Below, piece by piece: positions 18,213 to 26,260 of a stretch of 64,000 nucleotides of DNA. Location of the stretch: NCBI RefSeq assembly GCF_004339465.1, contig NZ_SMFY01000006.1, positions 1 to 64,000 of the forward strand, written 5' to 3'. Source of the stretch: Ancylobacter aquaticus (lineage in GTDB: Bacteria > Pseudomonadota > Alphaproteobacteria > Rhizobiales > Xanthobacteraceae). A program made the translations under genes and the position numbers. Positions within the stretch are counted from its first letter, which is position 1; the number at the start of each line of letters is the position of its first letter. A model generated the notes under the pieces. The model was not told the DNA's origin and did not search any database. It saw nothing but the letters and a program-made list of their open reading frames with translations.

Positions 18213-19059
18213 GGAAGACGCCATCCATATCGCGCAGGGAAACCCGCACTGTGGGCCGGTCGAAATGCACCCGGCCGTCCTTCAGGGCGACGATGCGGTC
18301 GGAATAGTCGAGCGCGTGCTGCATGTCGTGGGTGGTGTAGACGAGGGTGATGCCGTGATCGCGGGCAAGCTCGGAGAAGATCCGCATGATGTCGCGCCCC
18401 ACCGCCGGGTCGAGGCTGGCGGCCGGCTCGTCGGCGATGAGCAGGCGTGGACGGCGGATCAGCGCGCGGGCGATGGCGACGCGCTGGGCCTGCCCGCCGG
18501 AAAGCTGGTCGGCGCGGGCGTTCGCCTTGTCGGCGAGGCGCACCTCGGCCAGCACCGCCATCGCCTCCTCGCGCCATTCCTGCCGGGCGAGGGACTGGTG
18601 CCAGGCGCGCCAGCTGCCGGGCAGGCCGAGCTTGCCCTGGATGACATTGGTGAGCACCGACTGGCGCCCGACCAGCCCGTGATTCTGGAACACGAAGCCG
18701 ATCTGCCGGCGCAGCCGGGTGAGTTGCGCGGCGCTGGGAGCCGCCATGAAGCGCTCTCCCAGCGTGGTGATCTCCCCGCCCGAGGAGGGCAGCAGGCCGA
18801 TCAGGCATTTCAGCAGGGTCGACTTGCCGGCGCCGTTGGAGCCGATGAGCGCCACGCGCTGGTCGGCGCGGATGTCGAGATCGACCCCGGCGAACACCGC
18901 CTGCCCGTTGGGATAGGTCTTGGCGAGGCCGCGCGCGCCGATGATCTGCGGGGCGGGCGTCACCGCCGGCGGCTTGACCAGCGGGCCGATCTGCGGGTTG
19001 CCGGTGCCCGCGCCGACAAGGTTTGGCCCGGCGACGTTCTGCACGGGAACGTGCTCCAT
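18205..19059 (-). CDS. phnC: Phosphonate ABC transporter ATP-binding protein
   Basis: This ABC ATPase powers phosphonate uptake. Walker A is GSNGAGKST, the signature motif is LSGGQAQR, Walker B is LLIADEP and the H-loop is THDMQHAL. I chose the ATG at 19059 (284 aa) because GGAGG lies six bases upstream; an ATG at 19071 adds four residues. The N terminus has an unusual Gly/Pro-rich stretch of about 30 residues before the ABC fold. It lies between phnD and phnE in one operon. Confidence 0.93.
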   Translation of the reverse strand: MEHVPVQNVAGPNLVGAGTGNPQIGPLVKPPAVTPAPQIIGARGLAKTYPNGQAVFAGVDLDIRADQRVALIGSNGAGKSTLLKCLIGLLPSSGGEITTLGERFMAAPSAAQLTRLRRQIGFVFQNHGLVGRQSVLTNVIQGKLGLPGSWRAWHQSLARQEWREEAMAVLAEVRLADKANARADQLSGGQAQRVAIARALIRRPRLLIADEPAASLDPAVGRDIMRIFSELARDHGITLVYTTHDMQHALDYSDRIVALKDGRVHFDRPTVRVSLRDMDGVFHG

Positions 19060-19129
19060 GGCGGCCTCCATCACGAAAAAGAAGAGACGCCGGACGGGCG
19101 CAAGACCCGTCCGGCGCCGTGGCGTGGGT

Positions 19130-19987
19130 TCAGTCGATGAAGGAGCCGAAGCTCTCGATGCCGATGGTGCGGTACATCGAGCGGACATAGTCGTAGTCGC
19201 TGTCCTTCACGTCGGTGATGAAGATGCCGCCCTTGAACTTCTGGTTGTCGTCGCCCTGCAGCACCGCGCCCATCAGCTCGTTGCCATGCTTGAGGAAGGC
19301 ATCGCGCACCTTCACGAACACGTCCTCGGGAATGTCCTTGCGGGCGACGAGGATGTCGTTCGGCAGGTCGCGGCCACGGGCGACGACGGCGAAGGCGGCG
19401 TCGGGGAACGCCTTGCGGATCGAATTGAGGTGGCCGTAGTTCAGGCCGATGGCGGCGATGTCGCCACGGATCAGGGCTTCCGCCGCGACGTTGCGGGAGA
19501 TGATGACGCCCTCATAGTCCTTGCTGTACATCACGCCGAAATCGGCCAGCACCTGCGCCGGGCCGAGATGCTGCGAGGTCGAGCCGACCGAGCCGAAGGA
19601 GACCTTCTTGCCCTTGAGGTCGTCGATGGTGCGTATCGGGCCGTTGGCCAGCACGGCGATCTGGGCGAAATAGTCCGGGCGCTGCCAGGCGACGACGATG
19701 CGTGGGTCGCTGAGCTGCTTCATCACCACATATTCGGCCGGGCCGGTAAGCACCAACTCGACATGGCCGGAATTCATCGCCTCGACGGCGGCGGTGCGGG
19801 AACTGACCGGGATCAGCTCGATGTCGAGCCCGGTAAGCTTGGAGAGCTCCTTCTGGAAGCCGCCGAACTCCTGCTGCAGGGCCTCCAGGCCCTCAATGTC
19901 GGTGACGGCGAAACGAACGGGTTCGGCCGTCGCCGCAAAGGCCGTCGCCAGGGTGATGGCGAGGGCGGAAACAAGCTTGCGAAACAT
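19130..19987 (-). CDS. phnD: Phosphonate ABC transporter substrate-binding protein
   Basis: This periplasmic binding protein (285 aa) has a clear signal peptide (MFRKLVSALAITLATAFAAT) and a PhnD-like fold. Segments such as ELVLTGPAEYVVMK and KVSFGSVGSTSQHLGPA correspond to the phosphonate-binding loops. The ATG at 19987 starts the signal peptide; the frame is open upstream through the operator region. It is first in phnDCE and is divergent from phnM, with two operator-like sites in the shared promoter region. Confidence 0.93.
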   Translation of the reverse strand: MFRKLVSALAITLATAFAATAEPVRFAVTDIEGLEALQQEFGGFQKELSKLTGLDIELIPVSSRTAAVEAMNSGHVELVLTGPAEYVVMKQLSDPRIVVAWQRPDYFAQIAVLANGPIRTIDDLKGKKVSFGSVGSTSQHLGPAQVLADFGVMYSKDYEGVIISRNVAAEALIRGDIAAIGLNYGHLNSIRKAFPDAAFAVVARGRDLPNDILVARKDIPEDVFVKVRDAFLKHGNELMGAVLQGDDNQKFKGGIFITDVKDSDYDYVRSMYRTIGIESFGSFID

Positions 19988-20000
19988 TTTGTGCCCATTG

Positions 20001-20012
20001 CTGTATAGACAG
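20001..20012. promoter_or_regulatory. PhnF-type operator site 1
   Basis: CTGTATAGACAG is an imperfect palindrome that resembles published PhnF boxes (GTATAGAC core). It lies 14-25 bases upstream of the phnD start codon. An identical copy lies 32 bases away. Confidence 0.65.
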
Positions 20013-20032
20013 GAACTGCGGTGTACGGTTAT

Positions 20033-20044
20033 CTGTATAGACAG
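20033..20044. promoter_or_regulatory. PhnF-type operator site 2
   Basis: This is a second exact copy of CTGTATAGACAG, 32 bases (about three helical turns) from the first, between the divergent phnD and phnM genes. The spacing would place two regulator dimers on the same DNA face. The GntR/HutC protein encoded at 21275 is the likely ligand. Confidence 0.65.
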
Positions 20045-20091
20045 CGTATGACGCATACGTGACAGTGACGTAACGGGTGCCGAGGCAAATG

Positions 20092-21270
20092 ATGAGTGTG
20101 CGGATCGAGAATGGGCTGGCGCTCGTGGACCGCCAGTGGAGCGAGCGGCCAGTGGTGGTAAGCGGCGCGCGCATCGGGGAGGCGGCGGCAGACGCCGCCC
20201 CCGCGCGCACTATCGACGCAAGCGGACTGCTGGTGCTTCCCGGTATCGTCGACACTCATGGCGACGCCTTCGAGCGCCACATCATGCCGCGCCCGGGCGT
20301 GCGCTTCGACATGAAGCTCGCCCTGCGCGACACCGACCGCGCGCTGGTGGCGAACGGCATCACCACTGCCTTTCACGGCGTCACCATTTCCTGGGAGCCC
20401 GGCCTGCGCTCGCTGGAGGCCGCGCGTGCCTTCGTCGCCGCGCTGCTTGCCCTGCGGGAGGGGCTGGCCTGCGACACCCGTCTGCATCTGCGCTGGGAGA
20501 CCTTCGCGCTGGAAGCGCTGGAAGAGGTGCGGGAATGGCTGGCGCTTTCTCCCGCGCCGATCCTCGCCTTCAACGACCACACTACTGGCTCGGTGCTGAA
20601 GGGCACCATCGCCCGCAAGATCGGCCAGATGGCGGAGCGCGCCGGCATCAGCCGCGAGGACTACATGGCGCTGCTCGACCGGGTGTGGGCCGCCCGGGAC
20701 GCAGTGCCCGCCGCCATCGAGAGCCTGGCGGCGAGCGCGCGGGCGAACGGCAATGTGCTGCTCGCCCATGACGAGGATTCGCCCGCGGAGCGCGCCCGCT
20801 TCCGCGCGCTCGGCGCGGTGGCGTCCGAATTCCCGATGGACCAGGAGACCGCGCAGGCGGCCCGCGATGCCGGCGAGGATGTCATTCTCGGCGCGCCCAA
20901 TGTGGTGCGCGGCGGCAGCCATAATGGCGCGCTGAGCGCGGCTGAGGCGATTGTGGCCGGGCGCTGCACGGTGCTGACCAGCGACTACCACTATCCCTCG
21001 CCGCTCTACGCCGCCTTCACCTTGGCGGCGGGCGAGCGCGATGCGCTGGCGCGGTTTTGGCCGCTCGTCTCGGCCAATCCCGCCCGCGTCGCCCGCTTGA
21101 GCGATCGCGGCGGGCTGGACGCCGGAAAGCGGGCCGATCTCCTGCTCGTCGACGCCTCGGACATGGCGCATCCCGAGGTGGTGGCGACGATGGTGGCGGG
21201 GCGAATCGTCTATGCTCGCCGGGCGCTTGAACGCCAGCCGTCGGCCGGTCTGGCGCAGGCAGCGGAGTGA
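20092..21270 (+). CDS. phnM: PhnM-type phosphonate amidohydrolase
   Basis: This protein resembles alpha-D-ribose 1-methylphosphonate 5-triphosphate diphosphatase, which removes pyrophosphate from the C-P lyase intermediate. It is a 392-residue amidohydrolase with the PhnM signatures LPGIVDTHGDAFERH and MPRPGV near residues 50-70, a central HDEDSP segment and the C-terminal SDYHYPS and LVSANPARVA motifs. The ATG at 20092 has GAGG six bases upstream; ATG at 20089 is equally possible. No phnGHIJKL genes are nearby, so it either works with lyase genes elsewhere or on another substrate. Confidence 0.88.
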   Translation: MSVRIENGLALVDRQWSERPVVVSGARIGEAAADAAPARTIDASGLLVLPGIVDTHGDAFERHIMPRPGVRFDMKLALRDTDRALVANGITTAFHGVTISWEPGLRSLEAARAFVAALLALREGLACDTRLHLRWETFALEALEEVREWLALSPAPILAFNDHTTGSVLKGTIARKIGQMAERAGISREDYMALLDRVWAARDAVPAAIESLAASARANGNVLLAHDEDSPAERARFRALGAVASEFPMDQETAQAARDAGEDVILGAPNVVRGGSHNGALSAAEAIVAGRCTVLTSDYHYPSPLYAAFTLAAGERDALARFWPLVSANPARVARLSDRGGLDAGKRADLLLVDASDMAHPEVVATMVAGRIVYARRALERQPSAGLAQAAE

Positions 21271-21274
21271 GGAC

Positions 21275-22051
21275 GTGAACAGGAGCGTGAGGGCGCAGCC
21301 CGGTTCGGCCAATGGCGTTTCCGGCTTTGACGGGCTGATCTTTCGGCCGCGCCGCGACGCCCCGATCTGGCAGCAGATCTACGACTACATCCTGTCGCTG
21401 ATCGACAGCGGCTGGCTTACCCCCGGCGGCCAGCTGCCGGGCGAGGTGCATCTGGCGGAAAAGCTGGGCGTTACCCGCATCACCCTGCGCCGCGCGCTGC
21501 AGCAATTGCAGCAGGAGGGGCACCTGACCTCGCGCAAAGGGGTGGGCGTGTTCGTGCGCAGCCTGCCCTCGGCACTGGTGGTGCGCGACGGAAGCCGCTT
21601 CGCCGAGAGCCTGCGCGCCGACGGCAAGAGCGTCACCACCACCACCACCGTGCTGGAAGAGGAATTCGCCGACGCCGCCGCTGCCGAGCAGTTGCATCTC
21701 GCCGTCGGCGCGCCGGTGGTGCGGCTGCGCCGCGTGCGCTCGGCCAATGGCCAGCCGATCTATATCAGCACCAAGGTCTTTCCCGCCGGCGTGCTGCCCG
21801 ACTTCCGCACCGTCTATTCCCGGCGTCAGTCGGTAACGGACGTGTTCATTGCCCATTCCATCCAGAAATACCGCCGCGCCGAGACCCGCATCAGCGGTGG
21901 CTTCGCCACGCCTGACGAGGCGAGCCTGCTCGCGCTGACGCCGGGCACGCCGGTATTTCGCACCAGTTCGATCAACACCGATGCAAGCGGCAACCGGATC
22001 GAATGGGCACGCGGCTGCTGGCTGCTGACCTCGGTGGACTTCGTGTTCTGA
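21275..22051 (+). CDS. phnF: GntR/HutC-family regulator, PhnF-like
   Basis: This 258-residue regulator has an N-terminal GntR winged helix (about residues 25-90, with LPGEVHLAEKLGVTRITLRRAL) and a C-terminal UTRA ligand-binding domain (about 105-250). I chose the GTG at 21275, just after the phnM stop, because GTGAGGA precedes it. It is very probably the PhnF-like repressor that acts on the two CTGTATAGACAG sites between phnD and phnM. The symbol is assigned by context rather than by close sequence match. Confidence 0.85.
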   Translation: MNRSVRAQPGSANGVSGFDGLIFRPRRDAPIWQQIYDYILSLIDSGWLTPGGQLPGEVHLAEKLGVTRITLRRALQQLQQEGHLTSRKGVGVFVRSLPSALVVRDGSRFAESLRADGKSVTTTTTVLEEEFADAAAAEQLHLAVGAPVVRLRRVRSANGQPIYISTKVFPAGVLPDFRTVYSRRQSVTDVFIAHSIQKYRRAETRISGGFATPDEASLLALTPGTPVFRTSSINTDASGNRIEWARGCWLLTSVDFVF

Positions 22052-22057
22052 AGGGTA

Positions 22058-23452
22058 CTACGCCCGCCAGCCCCGGCTCTTCTCCACCGCCGCGTCGAAA
22101 CGGGCCCGCTCCTGCAGGCTCACCGTTCCGTCCGGCATGTAGCGACGGACGGTGCCGCGAATGGAGGCGATATCCTGGCCGCAGAGCGCGGCGAGGCCGA
22201 GCGCCGTCATCTCGTGCAATGCGGGCACCTTCACCGTGCGCCCGCTCGCGGCGGCGAGGAAGCGTGCGAAGAACGCGCTTTGCGACAGGCCGCCATCGAT
22301 GGAAATCTCTGTGATCGGCGCGCCCGGGCGCTGCGCCGCGTCGATCAAGCCGACGGTGAGCAGGGCGATGCCCTCCAGTGCGGCCCGAACCATGTCGCGC
22401 CGGTCGGTCGCCGCCTCCATGCCGATGAACAGCGGCGCCGCCTTGCGGTCCCAATAGGGTGCCGCGAGGCCCGACAGCGCCGGCACGAAGACGAGGCCCC
22501 GGCTGAGGGCCGAGGGCCCCTCGAACCCGTCAAGTTCCCGCGTGTCGCTGAACAGGCCGAGCCGGCGCAACCATTCCAGCGCGGCCCCGGCATCGTAGAC
22601 GCCGCCTTCCACGGCGAAGACCGGCGCCTCGCCCTTGCGCTGCCAGGCGATGGTCGGCAGCAGGCCGGCGATGTCCGGGCGCGCCGGACCGGCAACCGCA
22701 AGGAGAAAGGCGCCGGTGCCGAAAGTGATCTTCGCCTCGCCCGGCACCCGGCAGCCATGGCCGTAAAGTGCCGCCTGCTGGTCGACGGTGGAGGCCAGCA
22801 CCGGCACGCCCTCGATCGTCCCGAAGCCGCCATCGGCGGGCCGGATCGCCGGCAAGCACGCGCGCGGCACGCCGTGCAGGTCGCACAGCTCCGTGCTCCA
22901 GTCGCCACTTGCAAGATCGAGCAGGCCGGTGCGCGAGGCGGTGGCGAGGTCGGTGGCGAAGGTGCCGGTGAGCCGGTCGAGGAAATAGGCGTCGGTGGTG
23001 CCGAGCCGCAGCCGCCCGTTCGCCCGCGCCGCTGCGACGGCGGGAATATTCCCGATGAGCCAGGCGAGCTTCGAGGCGGAAAAATAGGGATCGAGCGGCA
23101 GGCCGCAGATCGCCTGCGAGCGCGCCGCGTCCGCCAATGATCGGGCGCCAAGAGCATCGGCTGTGCGCGCGTCCTGCCAGACGATCACCGGCGACAGCGC
23201 TTGCCCCGTCAGCGCGTCCCAGGCAAGGCAACTCTCCCCTTGATTGGCGAGGGCGATGGCATCGACCGGCCCGGCGGCGGCCAGCACGGCGCGGATATTG
23301 GCGAGCAGTTCCTCCGGGTCATGCTCCACCCATCCCGGCGCGGGGTGGCGCTGTGCATGGGGCAGGGCGGCCGCGACCTTCGCGCTGCCATCCGCCGCGA
23401 CGACGAGGCAGCGGGTCGACGTCGTGCCCTGGTCGATGGCGGCGACGCGCAT
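22058..23452 (-). CDS. FGGY-family carbohydrate kinase, glycerol-kinase-like
   Basis: This 464-residue kinase opens with MRVAAIDQGTTSTRCLV and aligns along its length with glycerol kinase. Four of the E. coli GlpK glycerol contacts are kept: Glu73, Trp92, Tyr123 and Asp224, plus Phe249. The residue at the Arg83 position is Gly72 (NQGES instead of NQRET). Arg83 binds glycerol hydroxyls, so the substrate may be another polyol, and I withhold the name glpK. The ATG overlaps the upstream stop in TGATG. It is last in a TRAP-transporter/FAD-enzyme operon and ends six bases from the convergent regulator gene. Confidence 0.88.
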   Translation of the reverse strand: MRVAAIDQGTTSTRCLVVAADGSAKVAAALPHAQRHPAPGWVEHDPEELLANIRAVLAAAGPVDAIALANQGESCLAWDALTGQALSPVIVWQDARTADALGARSLADAARSQAICGLPLDPYFSASKLAWLIGNIPAVAAARANGRLRLGTTDAYFLDRLTGTFATDLATASRTGLLDLASGDWSTELCDLHGVPRACLPAIRPADGGFGTIEGVPVLASTVDQQAALYGHGCRVPGEAKITFGTGAFLLAVAGPARPDIAGLLPTIAWQRKGEAPVFAVEGGVYDAGAALEWLRRLGLFSDTRELDGFEGPSALSRGLVFVPALSGLAAPYWDRKAAPLFIGMEAATDRRDMVRAALEGIALLTVGLIDAAQRPGAPITEISIDGGLSQSAFFARFLAAASGRTVKVPALHEMTALGLAALCGQDIASIRGTVRRYMPDGTVSLQERARFDAAVEKSRGWRA

Positions 23453-24687
23453 CAGGCCTGCTCCTCGAAACCGACATGCACCGCATTTGCCATCACGGCG
23501 GCGGGCGGGATCGGCACCAGGATGCGGCGTTCCGGCATCCATGTCTTCTCGCGGGTCCAGACCACACGCCCGTCCAGCACCAGCGACAGCCGCCCGCGTG
23601 CCCGCCGGGTGAACCGCAGCTGGAAGTCGCGGAAAGCGGGCGCGGCGGCGTTGCCGCGCCGGATAAGGCCGGGCACCACCAGCTTGATGGGCGGGTCGAA
23701 GGTAACGGGGACGAGTTCGCCGAGGGCAGGCTCGCGCGCCAGATCCTCCGTCAAATCCTCCGCAACGGCGCAGCCGACGCGGCGGCCCTCGCGAAACGAC
23801 CAGCCGGCGGTCTCCACCGCGCGCAGGAGGTTGCCAGCGGCGAAGAGGTGAGGGTCGGCGGTGCGGCCATAGGGGTCGATGGCGGGCGCGGAGCTGCCCG
23901 GCTCCACACCAATGGAGGACGGCCGCAGCAGCGCCGATTCCGGGATGAAGCGGCCGGTAAACAGCACCCCGTCGCAGGCGATCTTGAGCGTGGAGCCGTC
24001 GCTCATGCGCAGCGTGACGTCCTCCACACGGCGATCGCCGTGAATGTCGAGCAGTTCCGTGCCGCAGTGGAACGGCACGCCCATCAAGCGTGGAAACCAC
24101 ATCAGCGGCGCCGGGGCGAGCGGATGCGGGCCGGGCTCGATCATGGCGACGGGGCGGGCACCGTGGGTGAGGCAGGTGAGTACGGCGGAGAGGCTCACCA
24201 ACTCCGAGCCGACAATGAGCGGGCGCCTGAACGGCATAAGGCCGTGAAACGCGGCATAGGCCTGCAGCGTGCCCGTCGTCACCACCCCGACCGGCCGGTC
24301 GCCGGAGATGAGCCGGGCGGCGCGGGGCGTTTCGCGGGCGCCGGTGGCGATGAGCAGCCGCCGGGCGGTAAGGGTCTCGACACCGCGCGGGGTGGCCAGC
24401 TCAACCCGGCCCCCGGCCTCGATTCTCACCACGGAATGGCCGGTGCGGACCTCAACCCCGGCGCGGGCGGACTCCGCCTCCAGCCGCCTGCCATAGGCAG
24501 CGCCGAAATAGATCCGGCGAAAATCAAGCATGCCGAAGGGCGAATGGCTGCAATGGCGCGTCGCACCGCCAAGCTGTGCCTCTCGCTCCAGCAGGACCAC
24601 GCGGGCGACGCCGCACCGGCGCAGTTCCACCGCCGCCGCGACCCCGGCCGGTCCGCCGCCAATGACGATCACATCGGCGTCGCTCAT
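23452..24687 (-). CDS. FAD/NAD(P)-dependent oxidoreductase
   Basis: This 411-residue flavoprotein has a Rossmann FAD motif at its N terminus (VIVIGGGPAGVAAAVEL), a second dinucleotide-binding segment (RPLIVGSELVSLSAV) near residue 155 and the LFAAGNLLRAVETAGWSFREG region that closes the FAD site. It resembles subunits that pair with a second FAD protein, as in HcnB- or sarcosine-oxidase-like pairs. Both ends overlap neighbours (ATGA, TGATG), so it is likely made in step with the GlpA-like protein and the kinase. Its exact reaction is unknown. Confidence 0.85.
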   Translation of the reverse strand: MSDADVIVIGGGPAGVAAAVELRRCGVARVVLLEREAQLGGATRHCSHSPFGMLDFRRIYFGAAYGRRLEAESARAGVEVRTGHSVVRIEAGGRVELATPRGVETLTARRLLIATGARETPRAARLISGDRPVGVVTTGTLQAYAAFHGLMPFRRPLIVGSELVSLSAVLTCLTHGARPVAMIEPGPHPLAPAPLMWFPRLMGVPFHCGTELLDIHGDRRVEDVTLRMSDGSTLKIACDGVLFTGRFIPESALLRPSSIGVEPGSSAPAIDPYGRTADPHLFAAGNLLRAVETAGWSFREGRRVGCAVAEDLTEDLAREPALGELVPVTFDPPIKLVVPGLIRRGNAAAPAFRDFQLRFTRRARGRLSLVLDGRVVWTREKTWMPERRILVPIPPAAVMANAVHVGFEEQA

Positions 24688-26090
24688 GTCGGTTCGTCCC
24701 CGACCGCCAGCGGCTCCCTGAGCCGGCCCCGGGTCATCTGCGCCAGCCGGGCGTTGCAGTAGAAGCCCTGGCAGCGGCCCATGCCGGCGCGGGTGCGGCG
24801 GCGCAGCCCACCGAAATCGCCCGGCGGCACGGGGCTCTCGAACGCCGCCTCGATCTCGCGTTTCGTCACCATTTCGCAATGGCAGACGATCTCGCCATGC
24901 TCGGGCTGCTGCCAGTCGCGCGGCTGGGTCTCGATGAGGTTCGGCAGGCACAGTTCCGGCACGGCGGCAGGCGCGGAGAGCGAGAGCGCGAAGCGCTCGA
25001 TCAGCCCCAGGGCATGCTGCGCCAGCCCAAGCGCGGCGCTAAGCCCGGTGGAGCGGATGCCGCCGAGCGTCACCGCGCGCTTTTCCGGCCGGCAGAAGAT
25101 GCGATAGGCCTTGCTTTCGCTCGCCGGCCGCAGCCCGGCATAGACCGCCGTCACCGGAATGCCTTCCAGCGCCGGCACGATCTGCGCCCCGCGCGCCAGC
25201 AGGTTTTCCAGCGCGTCGCTCTCCACTGTGGCGCGCACGCGGTCGGTCTGTTCCTCGGCGGTAGGGCCGATGAGCACATTGCCGAAGGCGGTGGGGCAGA
25301 CGACGACGCCCTTGGTGATTTCGGTCGGAACGGGAAGCACGATGCGCGGGACATGGGCATAGGCCGCCTTGTCGAGCACCACGAACTGGCCCTTGCGCGG
25401 GCGGATCTCGAATTCCGGGGTGAAGCCGAGCCGCCCGTCGACGATGTCGCCATAGAGCCCGGCGGCATTGACCACGGCGCGGGCCTTCACCGTGCCGGCG
25501 GTGGTGGAAAGGTGCCAGCCATCCTCGAAGCGGCCTTCCAGAAGCTCAGCATTGCGCAGGAAACGTGCGCCCAGCGCGATGCCCTGCGTGAGATAGGCCA
25601 GAGGCGCGGTCCAGGGGTCGATGATGTGCTCGTCCGCGACCTCGATGGCGGCCACCAGTCTTTCGGACAGCCCCGGCATGGTGATGCGGGCGTCGGTGCC
25701 GGAGAGCAGCGCCAGGTTGGAGACGCCATTATCGCGCCCCTGCGCGGCAATCGCTTCCAGCTTTTCCGCCTCTTTGTCGCTCCAGGCGCAGACCAGCGCC
25801 CCGGTATTCACCACGGCAAGGCCGAGGCTGCCGGCGAGGGAGAGATATTCCTCCCGCCCGGCTTTGATGAGGTCGAGTTCCAGGCTGCCTGGCGGGGCGT
25901 CGAATCCGGTGTGGAGAATGGCGCTGTTGGCCTTGGAGGCGCCGGAGAGGAGGTCGCCGCCCTTCTCGATCAGCACGACCTTGGCGCCGGCCAGCGCGAG
26001 CCGGCGCACCACCGCGCAGCCGACCACTCCCGCGCCGATGACGGCGATGTCGAAGCTCTCGTCAAAGGCGGGGGCGTGTTCGGGGAGCAT
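24684..26090 (-). CDS. GlpA-like FAD oxidoreductase with BFD-type [2Fe-2S] domain
   Basis: This 468-residue protein resembles the catalytic subunit of anaerobic glycerol-3-phosphate dehydrogenase. The N terminus has a FAD loop (IAVIGAGVVGCAVVRRLAL) and the DAO signature KANSAILHTGFD. The C-terminal 90 residues form a BFD-like iron-sulfur module with Cys pairs CHCE and CQGFYC. Such enzymes oxidise a polyol phosphate and pass electrons to a partner, here probably the overlapping flavoprotein gene. The ATG at 26090 has GGAAAGGGG upstream. A strong hairpin region separates it from the binding-protein gene. Confidence 0.88.
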   Translation of the reverse strand: MLPEHAPAFDESFDIAVIGAGVVGCAVVRRLALAGAKVVLIEKGGDLLSGASKANSAILHTGFDAPPGSLELDLIKAGREEYLSLAGSLGLAVVNTGALVCAWSDKEAEKLEAIAAQGRDNGVSNLALLSGTDARITMPGLSERLVAAIEVADEHIIDPWTAPLAYLTQGIALGARFLRNAELLEGRFEDGWHLSTTAGTVKARAVVNAAGLYGDIVDGRLGFTPEFEIRPRKGQFVVLDKAAYAHVPRIVLPVPTEITKGVVVCPTAFGNVLIGPTAEEQTDRVRATVESDALENLLARGAQIVPALEGIPVTAVYAGLRPASESKAYRIFCRPEKRAVTLGGIRSTGLSAALGLAQHALGLIERFALSLSAPAAVPELCLPNLIETQPRDWQQPEHGEIVCHCEMVTKREIEAAFESPVPPGDFGGLRRRTRAGMGRCQGFYCNARLAQMTRGRLREPLAVGDEPT

Positions 26091-26152
26091 GGGGCCCCTT
26101 TCCATCACGGCACGTCGATCTCTGCATGGCGCGGCCATGGCGGCGGGCCTGA

Positions 26153-26212
26153 GGGCATTCCTGCCGCCCTGAGGCGCGGGCTTCGGGGCATTCCGGCCGC
26201 CCTGAGGCGGCC
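26153..26212. repeat. 24-bp direct repeat with strong hairpin in an operon spacer
   Basis: Two copies of GGGCATTCCKGCCGCCCTGAGGCG (26153-26176 and 26186-26209, one mismatch) occupy the spacer between the TRAP binding-protein gene and the GlpA-like gene. The second copy forms a perfect stem GGCCGCC-CTGA-GGCGGCC (26195-26212). No T run follows, so it is more likely an RNA-stabilising or REP-like element than a terminator. Confidence 0.7.
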
Positions 26213-26260
26213 GGCCGGGACCCACCGTCCGTGGACGGCAGGTCGGTTGCGGGTGGACGA

